NCBI RefSeq assembly: GCF_024713975.1 | Contig: NC_091094.1 | Location: 12,509,001-12,573,000 of the forward strand | Length of the DNA stretch: 64,000 nt | Source: Paralichthys olivaceus | Lineage: Eukaryota > Chordata > Actinopteri > Pleuronectiformes > Paralichthyidae | Direction of reading: 5' to 3' | Shown here: one piece after another, positions 33,601 to 48,100 of the stretch | Layout: each line of letters opens with the position of its first letter | Numbering within the stretch: position 1 is the first letter of the stretch | The notes under the pieces: model-generated | Databases searched by the model: none | Seen by the model: only the letters and a program-made list of their open reading frames with translations | What the model was told of the DNA's origin: nothing | Position numbers and translations under genes: made by a program

Positions 33601-36050
33601 TCAAGGACATAATGTTTAGTGCATGACTTCTGAACAGCCTCTAAGACTATATATCACCTGCTCACAGATCTGAATGAGTGTAGCAATCACAAAAACAGTT
33701 ATTCTAGAATTATTGTAAATATTAGTCAACATTTTATTTTTTTGTACCATTTTTATACAAAAAAAAAGATCATAAAAATACTTTTATCCCACACAACAAA
33801 TTGTTAACTTACCGTTTCAGAATTCATTGTAAAAAAAAAAAGTTTCATTTAATCATTTTATTCTACCCGAATTACAATTTGAATCACATCAAATTTTTGC
33901 ATCAAATCATCACCATGCTGCCCCCATCACTTTGATCAATCAGGTGAAAATAAATCAATATGATCAGTGATGATCTGCCAGGTTAATGAAACCTGTAGTA
34001 CTTACATCAATATCTTACTGCCTCATCCATGGATAATACTTATAATACTTACAGTAGAATGTTTAATAGGAATTATCCCAAAACCAATTACTAATTATCT
34101 ATATACAAAACATTTTATGACGAAAACAACAACTGGTGTTTCAAGTTAAAAAATTGATTTTAAATAACGTTGATTTTTTCAATTTAAACATGAAATTCAC
34201 TTTTGTGCAAGGGGTATATTTTTGAATACAGACACTGATTGATCCTTAAATGTGAAACATCACATTACAGCATCTATGTGTTACACAATGAAGTATTGGC
34301 ACAAATTTCAACAATGACATGCTGTATGCTATAAAAATGATACAAACTTTAACTTGTAAAATTCAGAAATGAGTATTCTGTAAAAAACTAGTATTAGGCA
34401 TGCTTAAAACTAAAGTAAAAATATAATCTGTTTTACTCTTGTTAAAAAATATAATCTCTGTGGTTCTGACTGTTATGGCCAACACTGTGTTTCTCTTTTG
34501 CATTTGGTTCCTTCCATCAACACGACACCACTTGTTTTCAGTGCAGGAAATTTCATTAATGTTTAAAAAATGTTGGCAAATATAAAAAATTATGAAAAAG
34601 GGAAAAGTTTTTAAATGAGCCCAGATTAAGATACATGCTGGAAATAAACAGCTAAGAAGTGAAGAGTGCAATCATCTGTCTTGTATTATGTCGGATCTGT
34701 ATAGAAAGGTTCTGGTGATACAAGACACGATTAACACATTTACTGCCAACTTGTGTATACTGTTATGTGAAGGCACCAGAAGTAAATATGATCCACTGTC
34801 TCAGGCTGTGTTTGGGTGGGTGAGCCCTACATGTCAGCTCTAAGCCTGTTGATTTTCAAATTTCACAGGAAGCAACTTCCTTTGCTGTAGGCCCAGAATT
34901 TGAGTTCCTTTCTTCCATGACAGTAGGAGCTTTTTTAATGAGGTACCATCACAGCAGCCGACTTCACTGCAGGTGACAGATCACAGAGGGTCTGTCTCAT
35001 GACTGGGACACAGGGGGAATGTCTGCTACTTTTCTGAATCATACAAAATAACCCTAACTACAGGAATATTCAGCATATGTATATAAGAAGACTGCATTAC
35101 ATATATTAGTTTGGTTTAAATATTTACTCTATTCATAAGCTACTCATGATTGAATTATACTAAATAATCTATTATAGCTATATTCCATTATTTTTCTCCT
35201 GTAACCATGAAAGGTAACAACTGAATTTCTCCTCTGGGGTTAATACAGTTGTAACTCATTTTATCTTAAAATTGATTTGTGTATATAGTGTATGAGTATT
35301 GTTCCACTGATGTAGAAAGATGAAAAGAGGATAGCCAGGGTCTCGCTATACGATTCAGGTCAAATCCATCACTGACACCTGTGAGATTTTCCTCATGACT
35401 TGAATTATCTGCCACTACATAACTAATTCAGTTCATGTAAGGGACCTATTCTTACTTCCCATATATCATAAACCTTTGAAAATAAAAAAGACACATTGAT
35501 ATTGGTTGAGAAATGTAAATGTTAAAATGGTTTTATCCAAACACACCACAGCTCCTGTTTACTTATATTGCCTGGTGCGTTATTTCATACACTGAGTGTT
35601 GTAGCTTTTAGACATAGCAGCAACACCAACCAATTAGTGGTTGGGTTAACATCCAATTATATCATAGAGTGGGTGTGTCTTGTGGTAGACATTACTTGTA
35701 AGAGGCGTGTCTTATTGTGGGTGATACTTGGAGTGGGTGTGTCTTTTGCCCTCTGTCACCACTGATATCTGATTCTGACCATCTTACTAATATTACTATA
35801 AGAATAATGTAACAATGATAACAAGAATAAAAACTTGGGATTGCATATGTTTCCTGCCTGTCTGAACAGAGGCAGTACTCTGGTCAGAAACCTAACACTG
35901 GGACGGCCTGGTGGCTCCGTCAGAACAGAACTTTGGTCTACAGCCTTCTGTGCTAAACGAATAGATGTAAAGAACTCAGTGGGGAAAAAGAGGATGAATC
36001 TTCCCTTGTATCTATAAGCGTTGAGTGAAGCTGCTCCAGTTTTTCTCTTC
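30700..36050. other. fkbp5 3' region and spacer before the SLC6 pair; no gene seen
   Basis: AT-rich sequence (notably 32.4-34.7 kb) with only short open frames lacking known motifs. Some of the left part may be fkbp5 3' UTR. The one site I would mark is the CTCF-like motif at 33211. Otherwise nothing was recognised. Confidence 0.55.
33211..33226 (+). promoter_or_regulatory. CTCF-like motif (CCACCTGGGGGCAGCT)
   Basis: One mismatch to the core CCACCAGGGGGCAGC. It lies in the spacer between fkbp5 and the SLC6 pair, in forward orientation. Confidence 0.45.
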
Positions 36051-37225
36051 TCACAAGGACATCGTGCTGTCAGGAGGTGAACCCAAGTCCAGCAGTTCAA
36101 GAGCTTTTTTCTCTGAGCCGGCCAGAGGAAGGTCGTCAGCTGGAGTACACAAGATGGAGATCCTCTAACAAAGAAGAAAGAGGATAAAATATTGGCTTTA
36201 CTCACATAAAACCAGTTTAATAAAAAACAAATAAAACTTAAACATGGATATATCTTATCTATACAGACACCAGCTCACCTCTCGTAGTGTACCAGGAGTT
36301 TTGTACACCTTGTACAGCATCCAGATGGGAACCATGAGTGTAGAGGAGAGAGTGAACCACCAGCCAAGAGCATAACCCCACCATGGATACTCGATGGTGT
36401 TGTTGAACTTCAAAGGAGTGTGTTTGATCAAAGAGAAAATAAATGTTCCCTGAAAATAGTCAAGGGAAAAACTGTTTAAGTTTTGGGAACACATTCTGCA
36501 AATAGTGATCAAATGACTCTGAGGAACAGTGAAAGCAAAATCTTTTTAATTTGTCACTTGGCTAACACGTCTGTCAAAAACCAAGACATGTGAGAAATGA
36601 ATTAAACAGTGTTTATTTGGTGAAATATTAGTACATTAGTAACCTAGCATAACTTCCAAGGTTAGCAGTTAGCATATTATCTAGTTGTTTCTAAAGTTGT
36701 GTTGAATTAATATAGACAAAACACACAAAAAAATTGTAAATATCAAGGGGTTTGGGCAAATACATATGTGCACTCAAGCAACTCACCCAAGGTAGGATTA
36801 CTTTTGCCAAAACCTCAATTAGTACTCATTCAAAAAGCCTAAACATTGCAAAGAAATAATATTTTCTATTGGCATGTTTTTTAAGCATGCAATTTTTTAT
36901 GCAAGGGGGAGCAGAGCTTTGCTTATGTGTTGTCTGAAATGCCATTTGTTGTGTTCTCTTTGAAGGAAGTTAATCTATGGGTCTGAAACCCATAGGTCCT
37001 GAGGATTCGGAATCCCATAAATTAGGTTTTCAGAGGAAAACTGAATGTTGACATTAGGGCATTAGATCATGGCTCTAACTGTCACCCTAAAGCTGGTGTC
37101 TTTCCCTCCCTGATACCAGGCAGATGAGGAGGGCTGGAGGAAAGCCAGATGTGTTTTCTTTAGGTTTACGACAACTCTCATATATAAATATATATACATG
37201 TGTATATATATATATATATATATAC

Positions 37226-37277
<52 letters not shown>

Positions 37278-40200
37278 AAGCACACTGCAGTGCTTGTATT
37301 GATGCTGAACTTTTTGTAATAAACCTTTTATACAATCAGGACGGTGTCAGCGGAGATTCCTTCATCATCTTCACATCATCGCTACCCCAATATACAACAC
37401 TTACTTTTACCATAACTTACCATGCAGATTACTGGAGTGACATATTTCAAACAGTACTTTATCAGACTCAGAGGCTTGTATCCAATCATGTCCTCAATGT
37501 TTTCATAAAACCGGTCTGCACCTGTAAGCAGATGTAAATGTATTGAAAATTACAAATTCACTGTGTAGAAGTGTACATACTTCTTTTTGTTAACTCACCA
37601 TACACCCATCCAATGCTGACAGACTGCAATATGGCAAAGAGAAGCAGAGTCATCCCACTGCAGGCGTAGTAGTCGAACACCTGAAAGATGTACAGTCCAC
37701 CCTGTGAGACGGGACTTCAGTTAGTCATTGTGTTATAACAGAAAATGTGTTCATTAATAAAAATATGAGATTTAAATTTAATCTTACATCTGTCACCATC
37801 ACAAGGCCAATTAAGAAACTGACAACACTGATAGCAAGCAGAAGAAGTTTGCGTCGATGACCAACGTGGAAGAAGGCGGGATTCATGTCAGAAATTCCTG
37901 TTACGAGAGCTTCCAGTCCTACGAACTGAAACACAAACATCTCGGTTACACGGTAACTCCACCCGCATCACAAAATCACTAACTTTTCTAACAAATCATT
38001 TTTAAGGATGATGATGTAATCAGTTGTCAATAATCAGCAACTGACTCTGGATCAAAATATGCAGCGTGACAAAATGTCATTAGAGATGTGTGTGTGAGAA
38101 ATCTTTTCAAAACTCTCTGCATACGAACCTTGATTTGAATCCACTCAGTACTACATTACTCATTGCTTGGCCGCTGCATTTCGTAAAAAACAATGTCCAA
38201 ATAAGTAACACACAGTTTTAAGGGATTAAGTTCATCATCTAAAGCAATGACACAAATGAGTTCAAGGCATGTCCAAATGTAATTTCGCTAATTCAACAAT
38301 GGAGAAATACGGTGGCTGCAGACCCATATACATGCACAAGGGTTGTACTTAGACTGAAATAATCAGGGGTGTAGTTTTTGTAAAACTATCAGAAGAACAT
38401 CTGTCTTTATCTTTAATGGGCAGATGTGCTTCCAACCCTTGGTTGCTCAGATATTGTGTTTACAGACAACCTGGGAACATAATGTTTGGAGTTATGGCTA
38501 TTGCCAGTGCAAAGGCAAAATTAAAATATATCATCATCATGATATTGACTTTATTGAAAGGAAAAAGGTGCTTTAATGACCAATTTCACTTCTACAGAAG
38601 CTCACCTCACTGTCCAGACCCAGAAGGATGATCATTACAAAAAAGAATAACGCCCAGAGCTGAGGAAAAGGCATCATGGCGACGGCTCGAGGATAGGCAA
38701 TGAACGCTAGGCCAGGACCTGCAGTCAACAGTGAAAAAATAAATGAAGCAATATTATTAATGTAATAATAATAATAATATTATTATTCTACTACATATTA
38801 ATGTACATGCACTCACCTGACTCTGCCACTTTTGATATGTGTGTGTTTTGCTCGTATGCCATGAATCCAAGTGCAGAGAAGATGGCAAAGCCTGCAACAA
38901 AACTGGTCCCACTGTTCAGAAGGCACAAATATACACAGTCCCTACAAAACAAAAGATAAAACTTTTATTTTGTATTAAATGCATAAACACATGTTTTCAT
39001 CTTATAGTTCTTATAATCCATAATCATTAATACAACACAGTGATTTAATATTTTGACATGACCTCACACAATACATTTTTGTTTGTCTTATCAAACTTAC
39101 TTGTAGCAGTTATTGTTGTACTTATTATAACTGCCAAGTGCAATAAGACATCCGATGCAAATAGCATAGGAATAAAATATCTGTGTGCCAGCATCCATCC
39201 ACACCTGCAAGACAAACAGAGACATTTACATTCACAGTAAATTACATATAAAAGGCATTTACTGTGTTGCAACTCAGTAGTTACACAGTGGCCACAGAAT
39301 CACCTCATGGACATTTGCTAATGTTTTACATAGTTGTCAAAGTTTATGACATAAGCTAAACTGACCATTTGCTAATGTATTTGAACTCTGACACTGCTTA
39401 AAACTATGCTTACGTAACCAGACCATCTGGTGTCTCTGATTTCCCCCTGAAGTTTCCACTTTGTCTTTATCATGTGTAAATTATTTTCTGTACATGTTTG
39501 TTTGTTCAAGTTATATGATGCTTAAACTAAATGTAAAACTGAAATTCACTAAGCCAAATGGAAACATTCAAATGTCAAGGTACATTTATCACAAAATTCT
39601 TTATAATTTATCTTTAAATCTTTTGAAACAGTGGAAACATAGGTTCAATACTAGATATCATCATATCATCTGTGCTTACCTGTGGATCAGTGAGGCGGGA
39701 TGGATCTGGGTAAAGGTAGAACTTTATCCCATCTATGGCCCCAGGCAATGTGACTCCACGAATAAGCAACGCTATCATCATCACATATGGAAATGTAGCG
39801 GTGAAGTAAACCACCTGTGGAAGAGCCACAGTGCAGGTTAATCTGAGGATGTTTAACGACAATGATTTTTTATTTTTATAGATTTTATGAAGCGATATCT
39901 GTCTTGTTAACAGCAATTCTGAGAGTAGCAGCTGTAGAAGGCTGAGGCGCTAACATGCAGAGATGCAGATGTTAATATCAGCCACCTCACCACCAGGTTA
40001 ACATTTACACAAACCACAACACAGAGAGGGAGAGATTTATGGTTATTGGCTAACTCAAAGTATTGCACATTTACAAATTGTAGTAGTTGATTGATTCAAT
40101 GGACTGACATCACTGGTTCCATGCCAAAGGTTATCCATGACATGTCTTACCAGTCTTTATTGTGAGTAGTTATATCTGAAGTAGTCTAATTATTAGCTTA

Positions 40201-43200
40201 TGTCAGTGTAACCAGCATTGTTCCTGTTCCATTTATTGTCATATTTTGTGCTCGACAGATTTAAAGTTAACCATGAACTTTGTACAAGCAAAGATCTATG
40301 ACGGAACGGTAGTGATAGCGGCCTGGTATCTTTTGAAGTGATACGACTGCAGTTTTTACAGAGTAGAAGAAAACACTGTCCACCATAAGTTGTGTTATCA
40401 GGAATTCCTCCAGGATTCATCGTCCTTTATGAGTTGCGTCCTATATTGCATAAAACAGAAATTGTTTTTTGTCGTACCTTCCCCGTGGACTTCACTCCCC
40501 TCCAGACACAGAAGTAACAGATGATCCAGGACAACAGAAGGCACAGAGCTAACTCCCATCGTATGCTGCCCAATTCATGGATGCTTCCTGACAGATTCAA
40601 AACTCTTCTCCTGCAAAGTACATTTTCAGTTTTTAATTCATAAATTGTCAAGACACTTTCAGCTTTGGTTTTGGGCTTTGTTTCCATACTCACTCCCAAA
40701 ACTCTCTCACAGGTGATGTTGCATTTTCTGGCACAGTCCAGTTGTAAGAATCAGCCTTTCTATCGAACTCCACACACGTCTCTGTTGTAAAGAAACAGGA
40801 CGTTTTCAACAAGACACTGACACAAACTGCAACAAACCACAGATTTCTTCAGATTGTTCAGTCACCTTTAATGGTTACAGTCACACCTACTCTGAAATCT
40901 TAATAGCCTCTTTGCTCCCTGCAGTGTAATTCTTTGTTTACCTGTTTCTCAGGTTCTACTTGAACTGCCACATCCAGCCAAGTCCCTTCAGCTGTTCGCT
41001 GAACAAAATACCTGTCTCGCCCTTTGACCTTTACTGTTGTATGTATTTCATAAAAATATTGAGGTCAAGTCTATATTTTACTGGAGGCCTAGAATCGATG
41101 AAGGACTTGGGTGAGGGGGACAGATGACTGAGGATTGAGTAATGCAAGTCACGAGGGAGCGTCAGTAATCTAAATGACAAAGATTATTACGTAACAGAAG
41201 CCAGCTAAGAAAACCTGGCATATTATGACAATGAATCCAGCAGCTGAGCTTTAAACTGCAGATCCCAGGCAGCTGCTCTAATCTACTGATGAATCTCAAG
41301 ACAGTGAGTTGATCAGCCAATATTACGAATGTCAAAAGGCAATGAGTCATTGTTTTAAGATTAAAGATTAATTCCACATATTTGATTGTGTGTGTGTGTG
41401 TGTGTGTGTGCCAGCAGTCCCATAATAACATACCTGTGTTCCAAATGTTTCTGCAACTCGCCCAAGGGAGTTCAGAGTTAAAGGAGGAGAACAGATACAG
41501 GAAAGCCCAGGCCAGGATAATGATGTAATAGATGCTAGAGTACAAAACAACCACCTGACTGCCATAACCTATCCCTGAAGACGAACAAACAAACAAGACA
41601 TTCAATTAAAACGGTATTATACTTCTCAAACACTTCTGGAAACAATAACAGTTACTGTGTCCAGCACACGACTGTGAAGCCTTGTTATACAGCACTTCAT
41701 AGTGATAGAAAGTGATAAAGATTACACAAAGATTTGTTTTGAAAATATCAATATAAAATATAAGTATTGTTATTGAGTGGTGGTTAATCATAATAAACTC
41801 AAACAAACTTTAAGTCATCAAATAAATATTAAATAAATTACAACACAGTAACACAAATATATATTAAGGAAAGCTAATACTGTAAAAGTAGAGAATAGGA
41901 AATTACAGTGATTAATTGTAATTTTCAAATGTAATTGATAAACAATACATGAACAAAAATGTAATTGATATAAGAAGTCACATTTAAAGTGTGTGTGTGT
42001 GTGTGTGATTCATCAGCTCTCATGTGCAGGACTATTTCTGGCTTGATTTTCAGACTGGCAGTGAACAGAATAAATATGTAAATCTGCTGTAGTTGATTTA
42101 CAGATCCACTGTTATCAATTTACTAATGATAATAATAAAGTAATATATGCTCCATGTAATAACTCAAAGGTCAAAGATAAAATTCCAATTAATTATCGGA
42201 GCGACACAGCATGTTGTAGTTAAAGAAAGTGATGAAAATGGAGTGAAGTCTGATAAAAATCTTAGATATCACTACAGGACAGTACACTAGTGTTCTTCAT
42301 ACTGCTTAAAACATTGTTATTTGATGTCTTTTTATGATTACTGCAATTTTTTTGATTTTGTAAGGATTATAGACTTCTCTTTTCTTGTTTTGCTGCAATA
42401 AAATTCTGACTATCGTCTCTGGTTCAGGGCCGATTGTCTCCCCCTGTGTGACTCTGGTCATGCACAGTGAGAAGACGGTGGCAAGGTATGCAGGCAGGTC
42501 GGGATACGAAGAGGATTCCAATAAATCAAGTCAAAAGTGACAAAAAAACAATTTAATTTAACAAGCACCAACTGACCAAATAAACTTGTTCAGCCACCTC
42601 TACTACCACTTCGTATATTATCGCTTAAGCTAACCTAACAACCAGTCTTATACTCAAAATCTGGATTCAATTTTATTTGTCCATTTTTTTTTGTCATTCT
42701 TAGTTCAGCCCTTACACATCCCATAATATTCCAGAGATATTGCAGAAAGACATCATCTAAAAGATTGTAAGATCAATTGTATATACTGAAATTTGTAAAA
42801 GTAAATATACAGAGGGAGATATGATCAAATCTAACTCTCTCATTGCAATAAATTGCACAAAATTATCTGGAATTTCACATTTGTTGATTTGAGCAAATTA
42901 TTTACTCTACATTGACTGCATCATCAGAAAAATATGACTGTAACACTCCATATTTAGTTTCACATATTTTTGGGACTTACAGGTCCAATAACAATTAATT
43001 ATATATATATATATATAAATGTAACTATTGTTAAAAAAATTATTAATATTTTAAAAAACATTTTATCTTGTATTAAATACACTTCTTTTATTTCACATTG
43101 TAAATCCAGATGTTTACCTTCAAACAGGGGACAGATTTTCCTCCAGCAGGTAATACTCCCCTGTTTGGTGTACTGGCCAAGAGAGGTCTCCAGCAGAAAC

Positions 43201-44372
43201 AGGGGGATGCCACAGGTAATAAAAAACAGTATATATGGGATGAAGAACACACCTATGGAAAAAATAGAAAAAATACACCACATATGTTGTTTGTAGGTTG
43301 AAAACTTTAAACAATCTTAAGAATCATAATATATAACAAAGATGGAGCCAAAGAGATCTACAGACTTTTTTTAATAGTCTGATAGTAAGCAGCAAAAATT
43401 ACTGGACGGATTAAAAAACTCATTAATTCATTTGTGGTGTGAATCTGGATCAGGGGGCAGATCCAATAATTGTTTTCTAACATGGTGAGATAGAGTGTTA
43501 GCCTTGGCGGAGTTATGTGCTCTCCAAGATAGAGGGGCGCTTAGAGAGCGCATAACTCCGCCAACAGAAAAAGAGTACCTTCAAAGTTTTTATCATATTT
43601 GGGTGCCTTGAGTAGAGATAATAGGCTTCTTAACATAGCAGTTCTGATGTAGGATTTTAGCCAATGCACAGACAAATATTGGGGGCCACGTAAGTTTAAG
43701 CTCTTCAAAATGTTTTGCATTAAAAACATTTTTTATTAGTATTACCTGTTTACTTTGACGAGACTAGATAACCCGGAATAATCCAATTCTATTTTTAGTA
43801 CCGTACATGGATTATATTTGAATGATAATCATCCCTCCCAGTGATGGAAAGTTTCCGTGTGTGGCCAATTGGAACAGACACTGTATTGTACAACAACGTC
43901 AAGTCTTTACCCCACCCAACAAAATATGGCTGCACAATAGTGCATTATGAATTTTTTTGAAAAGGAGTACCTTCAAAGTTTTTATCATATTTCGGGTGCC
44001 TTGAGTAGAGATAATAACATAGCAGTTCTGATGTAAGATTTTGCCAATGCACAGACAAATATTTCCATGAATAAAAAAATGCTTCTGCAACAGTTTGAGT
44101 TGTTTTTCATATTCAAATTTTATGAGGAAAAGCAGCTGATTGTCTTTAACTGAATCTATTTCCTTAAGATTTTAATGACACTCACCTCCGCCATTTTTGT
44201 AGCACAGGTAAGGAAATCTCCAAACATTTCCCAGGCCGATGATTTGTCCTGCAACAGCCAAAAGGAACTCAATTTTGCTTGACCACTGTCCTCTGGTCGT
44301 GGTGCTGGATGTAGGATGAGCTGAAGCCTTGCTCAGGCTGAACTTGACCTGTGGACTGTGGGCCTCATCCAT
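36051..44372 (-). CDS. SLC6 sodium/chloride-dependent transporter, GABA transporter 2-like, copy 1
   Basis: A plasma-membrane symporter of the LeuT fold. Coding exons on the minus strand: 44186-44372, 43118-43252, 41434-41574, 40694-40781, 40478-40610, 39680-39814, 39101-39204, 38817-38941, 38606-38718, 37788-37925, 37599-37701, 37421-37521, 36279-36449 and 36051-36164. These give 1,788 nt and 595 residues with consistent phases. TM1 holds [18 protein letters not shown]. Extracellular loop 2 has Cys148/Cys157 and glycosylation sites Asn168 and Asn174. Expected ion-site residues are present: Gln281, Ser285, Asn317, Ser321, Asp385 and Ser386. Overall it is nearest SLC6A13, SLC6A12 and SLC6A6; zebrafish slc6a13l or slc6a22-type genes are possible names. 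Selectivity positions are unusual: Gln43, Tyr284, Ile290, Gly390. Start: the ATG follows an acceptor (CTACAG) at 44377, so a noncoding first exon lies upstream. Confidence 0.94.
37180..37274. repeat. (TA)n microsatellite in an intron of SLC6 copy 1
   Basis: Long TA runs with two ACATGTG interruptions, between coding exons 12 and 13. Confidence 0.97.
41388..41410. repeat. (TG)n microsatellite beside exon 3 of SLC6 copy 1
   Basis: About 11 TG units, some 24 bases beyond the exon 3 donor on the minus strand. A shorter TG run lies at 41990-42007. Confidence 0.95.
43504..43564. repeat. Hairpin-forming inverted repeat
   Basis: Arms 43504-43524 and 43544-43564 are 21-base inverted repeats with one mismatch around a 19-base loop. 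The core is GGCGGAGTTATG. It sits in the first coding intron of SLC6 copy 1, next to transposon-like fragments. Confidence 0.85.
43568..44072. repeat. Duplicated repeat fragments in SLC6 copy 1 intron 1
   Basis: Segment 43568-43684 recurs at 43960-44072 (shared GTACCTTCAAAGTTTTTATC). Between them, 43690-43880 recurs at 44966-45150. No coding potential; these look like remnants of one nonautonomous element. Confidence 0.75.
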
Positions 44373-44909
44373 CGCACTGTAGCAGAAGAAAGATTAACAT
44401 GACAAATATGTTGTTGCTCCATTTTATATATATTACTATTATCTATGCTATTTAAGTATTTCATTTTTGCAGTAGCAAACCTTTATTGAAGAAAACATCC
44501 ATTTTATTTACAGGTCATTTTTCCTGAGCCCCCTCAGAGTCAAGTTAACAACTTAACTTTACAAAAACATACCACAGCAGCAACATTGACATTATTTAAT
44601 TTTCATAATTCGCACAATACCAGCAGTCTTGCTACATTAGGTCAACAGAGGGTCACTGCTGCTTGGTATGAGAGTGTAATTCTTTCATCAATGTTGCTTT
44701 TGTTCTGCTGCCTAGGATTTAATGTGGGAGTGAAGCAACTAGACTGGAAAATATGTGCTACTACATTACTGAAAATTTTTTTTTGATAACATGGTCTAAC
44801 TAACCTCTCTAAGGCTATAGCACGCACTGCTTTTCTTTGGCAAGGTGTCGGGTGTCACACCTATGGGTGTGATACTACTCGTGGTAGGTTTCTCAGGTAT
44901 GGGCCACGT

Positions 44910-45150
44910 AAAGCCTAGTTTATGCTTGTGCGGACCCCTACGCCGTAGCCTGACACGCACCTCCAAAGTTTAAGCTCTTCGAAATGTTTGCATTAAAACC
45001 ATTTTTTCAGTATCACCTAAGGGAGTTTACCTTCATTAGACTAACTAACCCGTTCACAAATTCTGTTTTTAGTACCGTACATGGATTATATTTGAATAAT
45101 TATTACACCAGCGATGGAAAGCTTCCGTGTGTGGCCAATTGGAACAGACT
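44910..45150. mobile_element. Transposon fragment related to 43690-43880
   Basis: The first part includes CCCTACGCCGTAGCCTGACA, a phrase I associate with a common fish nonautonomous DNA transposon. The second part repeats 43690-43880, including TACCGTACATGGATTATATT. Boundaries approximate. Confidence 0.5.
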
Positions 45151-48100
45151 GAAACACTGCTGCTTTCCAAAATGTTGTTAAGACAAGTTTTTGTCGTTTT
45201 GGTTCCTCTCTGGAATCTGTTTTTGCAAGACAACTGCCCAAGAGAGATGAGACATCAGATTGGTGTCAATAGAGATTTATTGTCTTTCTCAAAGACATCT
45301 CAATGGGAATTTAACCTACGCCTTTTAATGGTGGTGTCACTGTCTCTGTTCACTAGAGACATTCCTCCCCTTGGTTTTAGGCTCAAAACAGGGAATTAGC
45401 AATAACACATCTCTACAAATCAACTGAGTCACAGCTGTCTTATTTATCATTTATTCATTTCATATTCAGGGTCTTTTCCAAGCTTAATGACAGACGACCT
45501 ATTTATTTGTTGAAATTGAGGATTGTTGCTGAAGCAGAACTGACCCCAAATCTAACCTTAAACATCCCCATATTTTTAATCCATCTATTTGAAACAACAA
45601 CCACATCATGGAAATGTAGACATAATTTATTTTTGAATGACATTGCTCTTAAAATAAACCCCCAGATGTTTTTTACTCTGAAAACTACTGGAAATACAAC
45701 AGACAAGCTTGAAGGTGGAATTGAAAAAAAGCAGATACAAACATGCAGCTGCAACCTTGAATCTAGTTGGGATTCGGTATCTTATGGTTCCTCCAGTAGA
45801 AGTACACACTACTTAAACTACAGGCACTACAAAAGTGATATGCTGTCAGTTCCTGAAATTCTTCACTAACAACAAAGTAAAAGGTTTACGCACATGGTTC
45901 ATATTTGAGATGATTCATATTTCAAAGATCATCAGTTTCTGAATGTACAGATGTGGTGTGTGTTGCAAGTCAGGTTATAAAACTGTCTGTCTGCTTGACA
46001 GATCCAAAATCAACATTCCCTTGGTAGTAGGAAATGCATGTATCCAAATTCATCTCTATAGGAACCATGACAGTTGCATTAGAAGAAGCTGTGGTTAATT
46101 AGTGGGAGGGCTTCACATTTCAATTGCAGGCCACAAAAGTATATGTGCAGTAGAAATTACTCTACAAAGTAAATGTTGAGTGACTGGAGGAATCTCATTA
46201 TCCACCACTTTTTGATTACATGCCTACTTTTTATTTAATTTACCTCTAGTGGTTAAATAATTGCTTCACTTTCAGTCTTGGCACAACTTCAGAATGGGTT
46301 CAAAACCAAAGTTCTGTATTATGTGATGTGATGTAATTTAAAGTAATAAAACATCACCAAGAGTCTACAGCCACACACACAGCTCTGTGAAGCTGTAGGG
46401 CTAAATGCTAATGTTAGCATGCTATCACACTTTAAAGATGAGATGCTGATTCCAATCAAAAATGCTTCTCACATCCTATCTTGGTTTAGACATAAGGGGA
46501 GGACTAAAGACAGTATAAAGCTGCACAATGCATCCCCACTTCCACCTGTTGTAAAAAAAAAAAAAAAAAGTAAAAAAACTGCCATCTTGTGCTTTTGACA
46601 TCACTTGGAGAAAGTGTCTGCCCAGTGACGATGGTGGTGTGGAGCCATGGTATCAAAGTCCTGGCATACACACACTTAACCACTTGGGAGTTAGTCTCAG
46701 CTGTGAATAATCATAGCATCAAGTAACTAATTAAAACCAAACCACAGACGACTTCCACGTGCATCAGTGGGATTAGAACTCCCTCAAATGACAAAATAAA
46801 ACTATCTTTGAGAATAAAAATGATCTCATATGTACTGCAGCCAGCCATCAGGGAGAATCAAATACAGTCTACACCTCAAGCATGAATAAAATGTGGTGAA
46901 CCACTGATGATCACCAGACAGAAAGCTTTCTTAAAAAAACACGCTAATCAGCTGTAATTAAAAGTTTCAGGGAGTGAGGGTAACAAGGGGAAGCAGTTCT
47001 TAGCATTGCTTTCCTGGAAAGCTCATTCGTATCTGTATTTACTGACCTGGCCCAACCTTACAAGATTATGTGCTGAGAGCAATTGGCATTAACAATTTAT
47101 GTTTGTTTTTCAAAAATATCTCAATAATATTTTGGTTCTCTCTTGACCACACATTGAGTAACTTGGTACGTGGCCGTGGAGAGAATAGTTGTTGGTCTCA
47201 TCTGCTGCAGGGTACTTTTTTTTATCCCTGCCAACCACTGATGGGTTAGGGTGGGCTCAGTGGTAAATAATTTGTACCTGCTTCTGATTTAATTACTTGA
47301 CCATCCCAGACCATACTGTACACAACAACTATGATATTTATATATGACATTATGTTATATATCTTTTATGTATTTCCTAAGTGTATCAACATTCAAGGAT
47401 TAAGAATGAAGTAAACTAAAAGAATTTATGTATGCAGCTAAAAAAACATTTTAAAACAACCCCAGCACAGAAGTATTACCTTATATTTTTATTCAGCTTT
47501 GTCCCACTAACTTTTTAAAGGGTTTGTTATTGTGCAGCCTGGTCAGACATGTGCAGACGAGACATGCACGTTGATAGTTTCTTGCAGTCATGGTCACAGA
47601 GCGTCACACCGCGCGAGGTGTAACACTTGACAAGAGAAATAGCTGCAGCACAGCCACTAACCTTTGGCCTACTTAATACAGCGACAGGCGGCACAGTGAA
47701 AGCCAAGTTGTCTCGGAACTGCGAGGATACTGCTTGTTTCCCATTCAAGACATGAAACCACATTACTGTCATAGATTCATACAAACACCAAGCAATCATA
47801 CAAGACAGAAAAAAAACTGTTTATGACCTCAAGGGAAAGTCACCGGTAAAGAGTACCTGACAAAGATAGCCTCACGACAGTTGTCTGTGGTTCTGTTATG
47901 CTTCCATTTAGCTCTAGGTGGAATTCATCTGCTGCCTTTTGGGAAAAATACAAGTCTAGATCCCCCAGTCTCTCCGGGACAAGTGCTCTTCCTAGTTCTG
48001 ACCACGAGTGAGTCCATGAGTAGAGGTTTGAAAGAGCTGTGTTTGTGTGACAATGAGGGAGAGAGAAAGCACACTGGGTTGAGAGGGGGCGGGGGTGTTA

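Noticed and set aside
45507..45869. 120-codon ORF between the transporters
   Set aside because: No recognisable domain, and in repeat-rich sequence.
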